Below, piece after piece: positions 26,093-34,784 of a stretch of DNA of 64,000 nucleotides. Under the pieces are notes generated by a model, which had not been told where the DNA came from, ran no database searches, and saw nothing but the letters and a program-made list of their open reading frames with translations. Source of the DNA: Pelagadaptatus aseana (GTDB taxonomy: Bacteria > Pseudomonadota > Gammaproteobacteria > Pseudomonadales > Cellvibrionaceae). Made by a program: the position numbers and the translations under genes. The stretch's first letter is position 1; every line of letters starts with the position of its first letter. Where the stretch lies: positions 1 to 64,000 of the forward strand of contig BAABNI010000009.1 in assembly GCA_040365065.1 (NCBI GenBank), written 5' to 3'.

Positions 26093-26611
26093 TTAACCAC
26101 ACGCCTTTTGATTACGCGCCTCATCCAGTGTGCGCGTCATGATTGTGGCAGGCCGACCAGCCAATCGATGCTGTCGCAAGCTATGCCACCCCAGTTTTTT
26201 ATAATAATTTTCCTGATCGTGAGTATAGAGAAAGAGTTTTTCGACGCCCTGTCGAGCGGCCTCCGCCTCTGCACCCGCAACCAGTCTGGAACCGACTCCC
26301 TTGAGACGCAGCTCCGGCACAACGTACATATTGGCCAGCCAGACACTGGCAGGATAACCTCCCAGCCGCTGATATCGGACCAAGCTTACAGAGCCTACGG
26401 CACAATCACCGCTCAAGGCAACCAGCGTGGTGGGAATGGCCTCAGTCTCCAGATGAGTGGTTAACTGGCGGGTGCGCTCGGACAGATCCTGCTGCTGCCA
26501 CTCCAGTTGATGCCAGCTGGCTATTGTCGCCAACCGCTCCCGGCAACAACGCAGATCCAGCAGGCGCAGCGACGCCAAAACACTCGATCCAGCCCCCTCT
26601 CCAACAGCCAA
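26093..26611 (-). CDS. GNAT-family N-acetyltransferase (start uncertain)
   Basis: Encodes about 172 residues. The GNAT core is clear: MYVVPELRLKGVGSRLVAGAEAEA (motif A, acetyl-CoA pyrophosphate loop) and LFLYTHDQENYYKKLGW (motif B). The start is uncertain. TTG at 26611 has GAGG about six bases upstream; TTG at 26578 begins a product closer to the usual family start; an ATG at 26761 would add an atypical N-terminus. The substrate is unknown. It lies on the minus strand, 49 bases from the DUF255 gene. Confidence 0.72.
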   Translation of the reverse strand: MAVGEGAGSSVLASLRLLDLRCCRERLATIASWHQLEWQQQDLSERTRQLTTHLETEAIPTTLVALSGDCAVGSVSLVRYQRLGGYPASVWLANMYVVPELRLKGVGSRLVAGAEAEAARQGVEKLFLYTHDQENYYKKLGWHSLRQHRLAGRPATIMTRTLDEARNQKACG

Positions 26612-26722
26612 AACACACCTCAAATCGTCCAGAAAATAACTCAGACTACCCCAAAAACAGCCCCTGTATCGACATTTTGCGACATATTCGAGTTTGCTGA
26701 CGACCAATAGACAAATAAACCA

Positions 26723-26750
26723 TTGCCCCCGTTCATCAGACCAGTAGAAT
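26723..26750 (+). promoter_or_regulatory. Candidate mqo promoter
   Basis: TTGCCC (26723-26728) and TAGAAT (26745-26750) are separated by 16 bases, about 70 bases before the mqo ATG. Both hexamers match the sigma-70 consensus at four or five positions. Downstream lies the leader hairpin. Confidence 0.4.
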
Positions 26751-26774
26751 CGCGCCCCCAATTATTTTTAAGCC

Positions 26775-26801
26775 CTGAAACGCACTTTTTGAGCGTTTTA
26801 G
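26775..26801 (+). promoter_or_regulatory. Leader hairpin upstream of mqo
   Basis: CTGAAACGC (26775-26783) can pair with GCGTTTTAG (26793-26801), with one G-T wobble and a nine-base loop, ending 20 bases before the mqo ATG. It could influence mqo translation or bind a regulator; it is not a typical terminator because only short T-runs are nearby. Confidence 0.4.
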
Positions 26802-26820
26802 ACAAACAGAGAGCAATTTT

Positions 26821-28302
26821 ATGGCAACTCAAACCGTTGATGTGCTATTGGTCGGGTCCGGAGCCATGAGCTCCACACTGGCCATGTTACTAAAAGAACT
26901 TGACCCCGACCTTTCCATCGCCATGGTCGAAAAACTCGACAGTGTCGCCAATGAGAGTACCAATGGCTGGAACAATGCCGGCACCGGACACGCAGCCTAC
27001 TGCGAGTTGAATTACACCCCGGAAGACAAGCAGGGCAATATCGATATCAGCAAGGCCATCGGCATCAACAAGGCGTTTGAAGTCAGCCTGCAATTCTGGT
27101 CCCATCTGGTCGAGCAGGGCGTGATTGCCGACAGCAAATCTTTTATCAATCGCACCCCCCACAAGAGCTTTGTCTGGGGGCGTGAAAATGTCGAGTTTTT
27201 GCGCAAACGCTACGAGCTGATGAGCCAGCACCACCTGTTCAAGGGCATGCAATTCAGTGACGACCCCGACACCATTGCCAAGTGGATGCCACTGGTCATG
27301 GAGAACCGCCAATCCGATGAAGCCGTGGCTGCCACCAAGGTGGAGCACGGCTCGGACGTCAACTTTGGCGCCCTCGCTCGCCAGCTGGTGGGCAATCTGC
27401 AACGCCGGGGCAGCTTCGATCTGATTCTCAACCACGCCGTAGTCAATCTCAAAGCCGCTCCCGGTGGCTGGACCCTGCTGCTAAAAGATCAGAACACCGG
27501 CAGAACCCGCCCGATCCGCTCGCGTTTTGTGTTTCTGGGTGCCGGCGGCGGCGCCTTCCCACTGCTGCAGAAATCACGCATCCCGGAAGGCAAAGGCTAC
27601 GCCGGCTTTCCGGTTGCCGGGCAATGGCTGGTCTGCAACAAACAACAAGTGGTCACCCAACATCTGGCCAAGGTCTACGGTAAAGCGGCTATCGGAGCGC
27701 CTCCGATGTCGGTCCCACATTTGGATACCCGCGTTATCGATGGCAAGAAGGCGCTCTTATTTGGTCCTTTCGCTGGCTTTACCACCAAGTTCCTAAAAGA
27801 GGGATCGAAAATGGACATGCCCAAGTCCATCAAGCGCAACAACCTCAAACCCATGTTGCAGGTGGGCGCCAAAAACATGGGGCTGACCAAATACCTGATC
27901 AGCGAGGCCATGCAATCAAACAAGTCGCGCATGAAAGCCCTGCGCGAATACTACCCGGGCGCCAAAGACGAGGACTGGCAACTGGCCCGCGCCGGCAAGC
28001 GGGTTCAAATCATCAAGAAAGACGAGAAAGGCAAGGGCAAACTGGAATTCGGCACCGAAATTGTCGCCAGTCAGGATGGTACTCTGGCGGCCTTGCTGGG
28101 CGCCTCACCAGGCGCCTCTACGGCCACTCAAACCATGATCAGAGTGGTGGAGCACTGCTTTAAAGATCGTTTGGAAAATGGCGACTGGAAAGACAAACTA
28201 AAGCAGATCATTCCCTCGTACGGCGAAGATCTGGCAACGGACGCTGAGCTCACCGCCAGCATTCGCCAGCGCACGCTATCGACACTGGGTCTGCAGTCCT
28301 AA
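26821..28302 (+). CDS. mqo: Malate:quinone oxidoreductase
   Basis: Encodes 493 residues, a peripheral-membrane FAD enzyme that oxidises malate to oxaloacetate and passes electrons to quinone. The FAD-binding VLLVGSGAMSSTLA lies at the N-terminus; NGWNNAGTGHAA and HGSDVNFGALARQL are Mqo signatures, and the C-terminal SPGASTATQTM is conserved. It is full length with AGAGAG upstream of the ATG. It is monocistronic, with a GC hairpin after the stop. No malate dehydrogenase gene lies in the window. Confidence 0.96.
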   Translation: MATQTVDVLLVGSGAMSSTLAMLLKELDPDLSIAMVEKLDSVANESTNGWNNAGTGHAAYCELNYTPEDKQGNIDISKAIGINKAFEVSLQFWSHLVEQGVIADSKSFINRTPHKSFVWGRENVEFLRKRYELMSQHHLFKGMQFSDDPDTIAKWMPLVMENRQSDEAVAATKVEHGSDVNFGALARQLVGNLQRRGSFDLILNHAVVNLKAAPGGWTLLLKDQNTGRTRPIRSRFVFLGAGGGAFPLLQKSRIPEGKGYAGFPVAGQWLVCNKQQVVTQHLAKVYGKAAIGAPPMSVPHLDTRVIDGKKALLFGPFAGFTTKFLKEGSKMDMPKSIKRNNLKPMLQVGAKNMGLTKYLISEAMQSNKSRMKALREYYPGAKDEDWQLARAGKRVQIIKKDEKGKGKLEFGTEIVASQDGTLAALLGASPGASTATQTMIRVVEHCFKDRLENGDWKDKLKQIIPSYGEDLATDAELTASIRQRTLSTLGLQS

Positions 28303-28309
28303 GCCCACG

Positions 28310-28328
28310 GGGCCGGCCTGACCGGCCC
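28310..28328. terminator. GC-rich hairpin between mqo and lipA
   Basis: GGGCCGG (28310-28316) pairs with CCGGCCC (28322-28328) across a five-base loop, between the convergent stops of mqo and lipA. No T-run follows on either strand, so it is a weak, possibly bidirectional, transcript end. Confidence 0.45.
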
Positions 28329-28350
28329 TCAACACAGTAATAACGTCCGG

Positions 28351-29340
28351 TTACTTGACCGTCTCACCGTGTGCCTGTTTGTCTGCGTGGTAAGACGATC
28401 TCACCAGCGGTCCACAGGCCGCGTGGACAAACCCCAGCTCATTGGCGAGCTGGGTGTATTCCTCAAATTCATCCGGGTGTACATAACGCTCAACCGGCAG
28501 ATGATCGCGAGAGGGCTGCAGATACTGACCAATGGTCAGCATGTCGATGTCGTGCTCTCGCATATCCCGCAGCACCTCGAAGATTTCCTCTTTGGTCTCA
28601 CCCAAGCCAACCATCAGGCCGGACTTGGTCAACACATCGGGGCGGCGCTTTTTGTATTCCTGCAGCAGTTTCAGTGACCACTTGTAATTGGCCCCGGGGC
28701 GGGACTGGCGATACAGCCGCGGCACCGTTTCCAGATTGTGGTTAAACACATTGGGCGCCTCGTTTTCCAGAATATCCAAAGCAACATCCATGCGCCCGCG
28801 AAAATCCGGGGTGAGAATTTCCACTTCCAGATTCGGTGACAGGGCTCGGGCTTCGCGAATGCAATCGGCAAAGTGCTGGGCACCGCCATCACGCAGATCA
28901 TCGCGATCAACCGAGGTGATCACCACGTACTTGAGACGCATATCGGCAATGGCACGAGCCAGATTGGCGGGCTCTTCAACATCCAGCGGCAGCGGCTTAC
29001 CATGGCCGACATCGCAGAAAGGACAGCGGCGGGTACAGATCTCACCCATGATCATAAAGGTGGCCGTACCACCACTGAAGCACTCCCCCAGATTGGGACA
29101 GGAGGCCTCTTCGCACACAGTTGCCAGACCATTTTTCCGCAGCAACTTTTTAATGCGATCCACTTCGGGTGAAGCCGGAACTCGCACTCGAATCCAGTCG
29201 GGCTTGCGCTGCAACTGGTCGGTTTGAATGACCTTGACAGGAATCCGCTCAACCTTGTCGGCATCGCGCAACTTTTCACCCTGCTTGATGCGACGGGTGC
29301 GTTTTACCGGCTCAAATTCGGAATCCGTGGTCATACTCAT
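28351..29340 (-). CDS. lipA: Lipoyl synthase
   Basis: Encodes 329 residues. The auxiliary cluster cysteines C76, C81 and C87 lie in CEEASCPNLGEC and the radical-SAM cysteines C102, C106 and C109 in CTRRCPFC. The C-terminal RSSYHAD contains the Ser that ligates the auxiliary cluster. It inserts two sulfurs into protein-bound octanoate. It lies 12 bases after lipB, as is usual. The start could be 29340 or 29334, two residues apart. Confidence 0.97.
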   Translation of the reverse strand: MSMTTDSEFEPVKRTRRIKQGEKLRDADKVERIPVKVIQTDQLQRKPDWIRVRVPASPEVDRIKKLLRKNGLATVCEEASCPNLGECFSGGTATFMIMGEICTRRCPFCDVGHGKPLPLDVEEPANLARAIADMRLKYVVITSVDRDDLRDGGAQHFADCIREARALSPNLEVEILTPDFRGRMDVALDILENEAPNVFNHNLETVPRLYRQSRPGANYKWSLKLLQEYKKRRPDVLTKSGLMVGLGETKEEIFEVLRDMREHDIDMLTIGQYLQPSRDHLPVERYVHPDEFEEYTQLANELGFVHAACGPLVRSSYHADKQAHGETVK

Positions 29341-29352
29341 TACTCACATCAT

Positions 29353-30036
29353 TTACAGATAGGGGGCCAGCACATCGGCCGGATTCGACACCTCTTCGAT
29401 GCCGCTAATACCCAGTTCGCGTGCCAGCTCTGGCACCAGAATCTCTTGCACGGCGTCAACGGCAACGGCTCTGGGATCCTCACTGAGATCCGCTGTCCGC
29501 ACCATTTTCAGGCTTTGATAACCACAGGGATTAATGCGCTGAAACGGCTCCAGATCCATGTCCACATTGATACTCAGGCCGTGAAAACTCTTGCCTTTAC
29601 GAATCCGGAATCCCAAAGAAGCCACTTTATCGCCATCGACATAGACGCCGGGCGCATCGGGCTTGGGGAAGGCGCTGATGCCGAGTTCCGCCAGACAGGC
29701 GACGATGGCATTTTCGGTGGCGGTGATCAGATCCCGCACACCGATACCCAAACGCCGCAGATCAATCAAAGGGTAGAGCACCAACTGTCCCGGGCCGTGA
29801 TAGGTCACCTGACCTCCACGATCCACCTGCACCACAGGTATATCGCCCGGCATCAGCACATGTTCGGCTTTACCCGCTTGCCCCTGAGTAAACACCCGGG
29901 GGTGCTGAACGACCCAGAACTGATCAGGACTGTCCTGATCGCGCTGGTCCGTATAGTCGGCCATGGCACGCCATACGGGTTCATAGGGCTGTAAACCCAG
30001 ATTTCGAACTTCAACCGAGCCTTGGGGTTCGGTCAT
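29353..30036 (-). CDS. lipB: Octanoyl-ACP:protein N-octanoyltransferase
   Basis: Encodes 227 residues. The catalytic Lys K137 is in GDKVASLGFRI and the acyl-thioester Cys C171 in INPCGYQSL; GQVTYHGPGQL is the typical substrate loop. It transfers octanoyl from ACP to lipoyl domains. I chose ATG at 30036 (MTEPQGSVEV); an upstream in-frame ATG overlaps ybeD. Its start is one base after the ybeD stop and lipA follows, giving the ybeD-lipB-lipA order. Confidence 0.96.
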   Translation of the reverse strand: MTEPQGSVEVRNLGLQPYEPVWRAMADYTDQRDQDSPDQFWVVQHPRVFTQGQAGKAEHVLMPGDIPVVQVDRGGQVTYHGPGQLVLYPLIDLRRLGIGVRDLITATENAIVACLAELGISAFPKPDAPGVYVDGDKVASLGFRIRKGKSFHGLSINVDMDLEPFQRINPCGYQSLKMVRTADLSEDPRAVAVDAVQEILVPELARELGISGIEEVSNPADVLAPYL

Positions 30037-30037
30037 C

Positions 30038-30337
30038 TCAAAGCACCATCTTGGTTTTGCTGTTGGCACGCAGCTCGTTGTGCAGCGCTTCCAGCTGATC
30101 GACCCCGGTTGCCGTGATAAAAAAAGTGATGGATTGAAAGCTGCCATTACGGCTCTCTTTAATCCCCACCTTGGCCGGATCGAAACCCGGTGCGTGGCGC
30201 TGCATCACATCGATGACGAATTGATAATACTCATCGCCCGCCTCCCCCATTACCTTGATTGGGTAATCGGGGCAGGGAAATTCAATTTTGGGGGGTTCCG
30301 GCTGACCCGGAGCACTGGTATTTGAATTGTTTGACAT
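30038..30337 (-). CDS. ybeD: YbeD/DUF493-family protein
   Basis: Encodes 99 residues with a disordered N-terminus (SNNSNTSAPGQPEPP) and a core matching YbeD: IEFPCPDYPIKVMG, SRNGSFQSITFFITA and LEALHNELRA. It has a small ACT-like ferredoxin fold with no established reaction, and is commonly encoded between dacA and lipB. The gene is 15 bases after dacA and one base before lipB. Confidence 0.92.
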   Translation of the reverse strand: MSNNSNTSAPGQPEPPKIEFPCPDYPIKVMGEAGDEYYQFVIDVMQRHAPGFDPAKVGIKESRNGSFQSITFFITATGVDQLEALHNELRANSKTKMVL

Positions 30338-30352
30338 CGCTATAACCCACCT

Positions 30353-31513
30353 TTAGCCGGCAAACATCTGCGAAAAGAACAACTTGATGGCATCCCACAG
30401 GCGGGCAAAGAAACCCGCCTGCTCTACCGCATTCAACGCCACCAGAGGCTGTTTCGCGACCACTTCCTCGCCCAGGCGAATCTCAAGTTCACCCAGCACC
30501 TTGCCAACCGGTACCGGCGCCTTAATCACTTCATCCACCAGCATGGAAGCCTGCAGCTGTTTCTCCGCGCCGCGGGGGATGGTCAGCAGCAGATCGTTTT
30601 CTATACCCAGACTCACCTGATTGGTTTGGCCAGCCCAGACCCGGGAACTGTCCAGCTCTTCCCCTCCGGCGTAGACCGTGCGAGTCTGATAGAAACGGAA
30701 ACCATAGGTGAGCAGTTTTTGCGATTCCGCCGCCCGGGCCGCTTCAGAACGGGTGCCCATGACCACGGCAATCAAACGCATGCCGTTTTTCTTGGCAGAA
30801 GACACCAGACAGAAACCCGCCTCATCGGTGTGGCCGGTTTTGATGCCGTCGACACTCTTGTCACGGAACAACAATTTGTTGCGGTTAGGCTGATTGATGC
30901 CGTTGTATTTGAAATACTTTTCCGAATAGAGCTTGTAAAAGCTGGGGTGATCGTTGATCAATGCCTGAGCCAACAACGACAGATCGCGAGCGGAGGTTAC
31001 ATGCCCTTCCGCTGGCCAGCCCGTGGCATTGTGGTACAGGGTATCGTTCATGCCCAACAGTGCAGCCTGCTGATTCATAACATCCACAAACGCATCTTCA
31101 CTGCCCGCCACATGCTCGGCCAAGGCCACACTGGCATCGTTGCCCGACTGAATGATCATGCCTCTCAGTAGGTCCTTAACCGCAACTCGGGTGCCCTCAC
31201 GGATAAACATCTTGGAGCCACCCATACGCCAAGCTTTGACACTGACATCCACCAGATCATCTTCCTGCAAATTGCCACGGGAAATCTCCGAGAAGACGAT
31301 ATAGGCCGTCATCATCTTGGTGAGACTGGCCGGAGGTAGCTGCTGATCGGCGTTATTCTCTACCAGTACTTTACCGGTATCGGCATCGAGCAACAGATAA
31401 GCGGTAGATGCCAGCTGCGGCGGAGCAGGAATAATAACCTGAGATGCTTGCGCCGAAACAGCGACAAACCACGTCAAAGCCACAAGGAAAACGCGAGAAA
31501 AGATTGTTTGCAT
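30353..31513 (-). CDS. dacA: D-alanyl-D-alanine carboxypeptidase (PBP5/6 family)
   Basis: Encodes 386 residues. A signal peptide (MQTIFSRVFLVALTWFVAVSAQA) precedes the transpeptidase-like fold. Active-site motifs are S63-x-x-K66 (PASLTKMM), S123-G-N125 and K225-T-G. A beta-rich domain and a C-terminal amphipathic anchor (GFFARLWDAIKLFFSQM) follow. It trims D-Ala from peptidoglycan stem peptides in the periplasm. Start is the ATG at 31513; the GTG nine bases upstream is equally unaided by a ribosome site. Confidence 0.95.
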   Translation of the reverse strand: MQTIFSRVFLVALTWFVAVSAQASQVIIPAPPQLASTAYLLLDADTGKVLVENNADQQLPPASLTKMMTAYIVFSEISRGNLQEDDLVDVSVKAWRMGGSKMFIREGTRVAVKDLLRGMIIQSGNDASVALAEHVAGSEDAFVDVMNQQAALLGMNDTLYHNATGWPAEGHVTSARDLSLLAQALINDHPSFYKLYSEKYFKYNGINQPNRNKLLFRDKSVDGIKTGHTDEAGFCLVSSAKKNGMRLIAVVMGTRSEAARAAESQKLLTYGFRFYQTRTVYAGGEELDSSRVWAGQTNQVSLGIENDLLLTIPRGAEKQLQASMLVDEVIKAPVPVGKVLGELEIRLGEEVVAKQPLVALNAVEQAGFFARLWDAIKLFFSQMFAG

Positions 31514-31641
31514 TGAATTCACTGTTAAACCAATAAGTTGGGGTACATCAATAAGGACGCCAGTTTACCAGTGACCGCACCATGGGTGAACCATGAGTCG
31601 CGACTGTCAGAGCACTCTGGTCCGTTTATTTGTTCATATCG

Positions 31642-32496
31642 TTATTCGTAAACAACATGAGGCACGGGCAATTGATTTTCTGCCAGCAACTGACGCAACC
31701 GGATAATCACCTGATTGTCGGTAACCGGGCCCAATCGCACCCGAAACAGGCTATCGCTGACCGTCTCGGTGACGGTGACCGGTACCGAAGTCAGCTGACT
31801 AATACGCTGCTGCACCGACTCCGCCCCCTGACGACTGGAAAACGCCCCTGCCTGCAGATAGGTATTGGCCGGCAATCGATAAACGGGTTGGGTGTTAACC
31901 GGCTTGCCGCTTTCTGGCGGTGACAGTTTGACGGTGGGTCTCTGTATTGGTTCCGGGCTGACCGCAACTGATTGTGGTGGCTGATCACCCGGCCCCACGG
32001 TTTCTACCCGAACCTGTGCGGTACCCTGCTGGGCAAACCCCAGCTTGGAAGCCGCCGCATAGGTCAGATCAATAATACGGCCACCATGAAAGGGACCACG
32101 GTCATTGACGCGCACGACCACCTGACGGCCGTTCGCCAGATTGGTCACCCGCACATAGGAGGGAATCGGCAAGCTTTTGTGGGCCGCTGTCATTCCGTAC
32201 ATGTCGTAAACCTCCCCATTGGAGGTACGCCGGCCATGAAATTTTTTGCCGTACCAGGAGGCGCCACCCACTTCGTTATAGCCTTGCGACGATGGCAATA
32301 CCGTGTAGGTTTTGCCAAGCACCGTGTAGGGCGACTTATTGCCGGCTTTGGTTCTGACTTCAGCACGAGGAACCGCATCGGGGACATGGGACATATCCAC
32401 CGGCCTAGTCGGGCCACTGTCTTTGATGTCACCGCCACCCACACAGCCAGTCAGTACCACCGCCAGCAGAGTCCAAAATCCGAATCGCACGCTCAT
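31642..32496 (-). CDS. rlpA: RlpA-type septal/lateral lytic transglycosylase lipoprotein
   Basis: Encodes 284 residues. A lipoprotein signal ends in LTGC. The double-psi beta-barrel domain has GGASWYGKKFHGRRTSNGE and the Asp-Arg-Gly of VNDRGPFH. A proline-rich linker leads to a C-terminal SPOR domain (YLQAGAFSSRQGAESV) that binds denuded glycan strands. I chose ATG at 32496 (MSVRFGF), just before the lipoprotein signal; the longer frame overlaps mltB. Downstream partner of mltB, rodA and mrdA. Confidence 0.94.
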   Translation of the reverse strand: MSVRFGFWTLLAVVLTGCVGGGDIKDSGPTRPVDMSHVPDAVPRAEVRTKAGNKSPYTVLGKTYTVLPSSQGYNEVGGASWYGKKFHGRRTSNGEVYDMYGMTAAHKSLPIPSYVRVTNLANGRQVVVRVNDRGPFHGGRIIDLTYAAASKLGFAQQGTAQVRVETVGPGDQPPQSVAVSPEPIQRPTVKLSPPESGKPVNTQPVYRLPANTYLQAGAFSSRQGAESVQQRISQLTSVPVTVTETVSDSLFRVRLGPVTDNQVIIRLRQLLAENQLPVPHVVYE

Positions 32497-32515
32497 AATC
32501 TGCACCCTGACCTGC

Positions 32516-33565
32516 TCAGACTTCTGCCGCCGCCTTGGCTGCGGCAATTTGCTGACTGAGCTGATGCACCGCCATAGCGTATTTGATACTGGTGTTATAG
32601 CGGGTAATCACATAAAAATTATTGAATCCCATCCAGAACTCAGCGCCCTTTTTACCCTGAAGCTTGATCGCGCCGGCCAGCAACGTGGACTCCACTTGCT
32701 GTACCGGGGTGTAACCTTTTTCAGCGAGATCTGCCACGGTCAAACCGGCGGCCTTGCGCTTGCTGCGAGACAGATTCAACACCGACTTGTCGTAACCCTT
32801 GGCAACCCGATTGCGGCTGGTAACCGGTTCGCCCGCACGCCAACCGTGCTCCAGAAAATAGTTGGCCACACTGCCAATGGCATCGCGCTTATTCTCCCAG
32901 ATATCGGTAAAGCCATCGCCATCAAAATCGGTGGCGTAGCGACGATAACTCGACGGCATAAACTGGCCATAACCCATAGCACCAGCGTAGGAGCCCTTCA
33001 ATGTCAGAGGGTCTCGCTGCTGCTCACGCGCCAGTAACAGGAAGTGCTCCAGCTCTTTGGTAAAAAAGGTTTTGCGGCGCTCCACATATTTTTTGTTATC
33101 CTGATCCGGATAATCAAACGCCAGTGTCGCCAGCGCATCCATTACTCGCCAACTGCCCTTATTGCCGCCGTAGTTGGTCTCAACACCGATAATGGCGACG
33201 ATCATTTCCGCCGGCACGCCAAACTGTTTTTCAGCCGCGGCGAGTGCCTCGCTGTTTTCCTGCCAGAATTTCACGCCCTTACGAATGCGTTGCGGCTTGA
33301 TAAAAATGTCCTGGTATTCGCCCCAGTTTTTGGTCTTTTCGGCCGGACGGGACATGGCATCAATAATGCGCTGCTTCTTTTGCACCTGATCAAACTGCTG
33401 CTGCAGTTGCTGCCGATCAAACTGATGGCGCACCACCATGTCATCGATAAAGGTTTTTATTTCGGGTCTGTCACCATAACTTTCCGCCGCTGCCACCACT
33501 GGCAGCAATAACACCATGGCCGCACTCAAACCACGCAACCAATCAACAGATACCCCGTACTTCAT
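32516..33565 (-). CDS. mltB: Membrane-bound lytic murein transglycosylase B family
   Basis: Encodes 349 residues. The N-terminal hydrophobic segment ends at AAAES with no lipobox Cys, so it is probably soluble or only membrane-tethered by the signal, unlike E. coli MltB. The catalytic Glu is E129 in IIGVETNYGG, and the GAMGYGQFMPSSYR and DGDGFTDIW motifs are typical. It cleaves the MurNAc-GlcNAc bond. Start is ATG at 33565, because GGGGGAAG precedes it; upstream in-frame codons are not conserved. Confidence 0.95.
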   Translation of the reverse strand: MKYGVSVDWLRGLSAAMVLLLPVVAAAESYGDRPEIKTFIDDMVVRHQFDRQQLQQQFDQVQKKQRIIDAMSRPAEKTKNWGEYQDIFIKPQRIRKGVKFWQENSEALAAAEKQFGVPAEMIVAIIGVETNYGGNKGSWRVMDALATLAFDYPDQDNKKYVERRKTFFTKELEHFLLLAREQQRDPLTLKGSYAGAMGYGQFMPSSYRRYATDFDGDGFTDIWENKRDAIGSVANYFLEHGWRAGEPVTSRNRVAKGYDKSVLNLSRSKRKAAGLTVADLAEKGYTPVQQVESTLLAGAIKLQGKKGAEFWMGFNNFYVITRYNTSIKYAMAVHQLSQQIAAAKAAAEV

Positions 33566-33635
33566 AACTTCCCCCAAGGTGGCCACTAGCGCGACGTCAC
33601 CTGACTCCTTGAACAACTAAAACCAATAAACGCAA

Positions 33636-34784
33636 TCAGATCGTTACTCTGCGACGTTCCGTACTGACCGCCATCAAGATACCAAACCCCATCATCAAGG
33701 TGACAATGGACGTTCCCCCATGGCTGACCAGTGGCAGAGGCACCCCCACCACCGGCAACAATCCTGTCACCATACCAATATTTACGAAAATATAGATAAA
33801 AAAGGTGAAAGTAATGCTGCCAGCCAGCAATCGCCCAAATGTAGTCTGGGCGTTGCCCGCAATCCATAGACCACGTCCCAAAATCAGAATATACAGGGTC
33901 ATCAATAACAGCACCCCCCGCAACCCGAACTCCTCGGCCAGAACCGCAATGATAAAATCCGTGTGGCTTTCCGGCAGAAAGTTGAGCTGTGACTGGGTAC
34001 CATTGAGCCAACCCTTGCCATCAAAACCGCCAGAGCCAATGGCAGTCTTGGACTGGATAATATTCCAGCCGGCACCCAGTTTGTCCTCCTCGGGATTCAG
34101 CAACGTCAAAATCCGTTGCCGCTGGTAATCGTGCAAACCGAACTGCCACATTGGCCAGGCACTGGCCACCACCAGCCCCACCGCCGAAAAAATATATTTC
34201 CAGGACAGCCCTGCAAAAAACAGTACCAGCAAGCCGGACGAGGCAATCAGCAGCGAGGTACCCAAATCCGGCTGCCTCATAATCAGCAGGGTCGGGACGC
34301 CGATCAGGGTCAGGGTCCAGAACACGTGCTTGAATCTCGGCGGCAAAATCCTGGCTGACAAGTAAGTGGTCACCATCAATGGAACCGCCAACTTGAGAAT
34401 CTCTGAAGGCTGAAAGCGGAAACCGCCAAGACTCAACCAACGCTGCGCGCCCTTGGCCCCGACACCAAAGAACAGCACCATGATCAGCAAAAATACGCCG
34501 CCACCGTAAAACCAGACCGCCCAGGATTCCATGGTTTTGAGACGAAACTGCGCCACGGTAAACATCACGCCAAAGGCCAGAATAAAGAACATGATCTGGC
34601 GCTTCATATAGTAAATGTTCTGGCCGCTGGCGCTGTAGAGCACCAACAAACCAAAGCCACCGAGCAACAACAACAGCACCAGCAACGGCAGATCAATGTG
34701 CCAGCGCTGGGACAGACTGACAGGCTGGCGCAAATCGCGACTGGCCTCCGGCATTTGCCTTCTAAAGTCTGCGCTACTGCTCAC
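33636..34784 (-). CDS. rodA: Peptidoglycan glycosyltransferase RodA
   Basis: Encodes 382 residues of the SEDS family, with about ten transmembrane helices. Signature motifs are GAKGAQRWLSL, FQPSEILKLA, the SHTDFIIAVLAEEFG catalytic loop (with the essential Asp) and GVPLPLVSHGGTS. It polymerises glycan with PBP2 in the elongasome. I chose GTG at 34784 (VSSSADFRRQM): GAGGAG lies about eight bases upstream and the gene then overlaps the mrdA stop by 11 bases. A longer frame from 34829 is inside mrdA. Confidence 0.96.
   Translation of the reverse strand: MSSSADFRRQMPEASRDLRQPVSLSQRWHIDLPLLVLLLLLGGFGLLVLYSASGQNIYYMKRQIMFFILAFGVMFTVAQFRLKTMESWAVWFYGGGVFLLIMVLFFGVGAKGAQRWLSLGGFRFQPSEILKLAVPLMVTTYLSARILPPRFKHVFWTLTLIGVPTLLIMRQPDLGTSLLIASSGLLVLFFAGLSWKYIFSAVGLVVASAWPMWQFGLHDYQRQRILTLLNPEEDKLGAGWNIIQSKTAIGSGGFDGKGWLNGTQSQLNFLPESHTDFIIAVLAEEFGLRGVLLLMTLYILILGRGLWIAGNAQTTFGRLLAGSITFTFFIYIFVNIGMVTGLLPVVGVPLPLVSHGGTSIVTLMMGFGILMAVSTERRRVTI

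Larger units (their letters stand above)
26612..26820. other. Intergenic region between GNAT gene and mqo
   Basis: This 209-base gap contains the mqo promoter and leader and the GNAT upstream region. A candidate promoter and a hairpin are listed separately. Nothing else is seen. Confidence 0.5.

Noticed and set aside
30398..30421. Hairpin as a dacA terminator
   Set aside because: It lies inside the dacA coding region, with no T-run; probably chance from codon usage.
31514..31641. Minus-strand promoter for dacA (TTGATG-N17-TTAACA)
   Set aside because: The -10 match is poor and the leader would be too short to translate normally.
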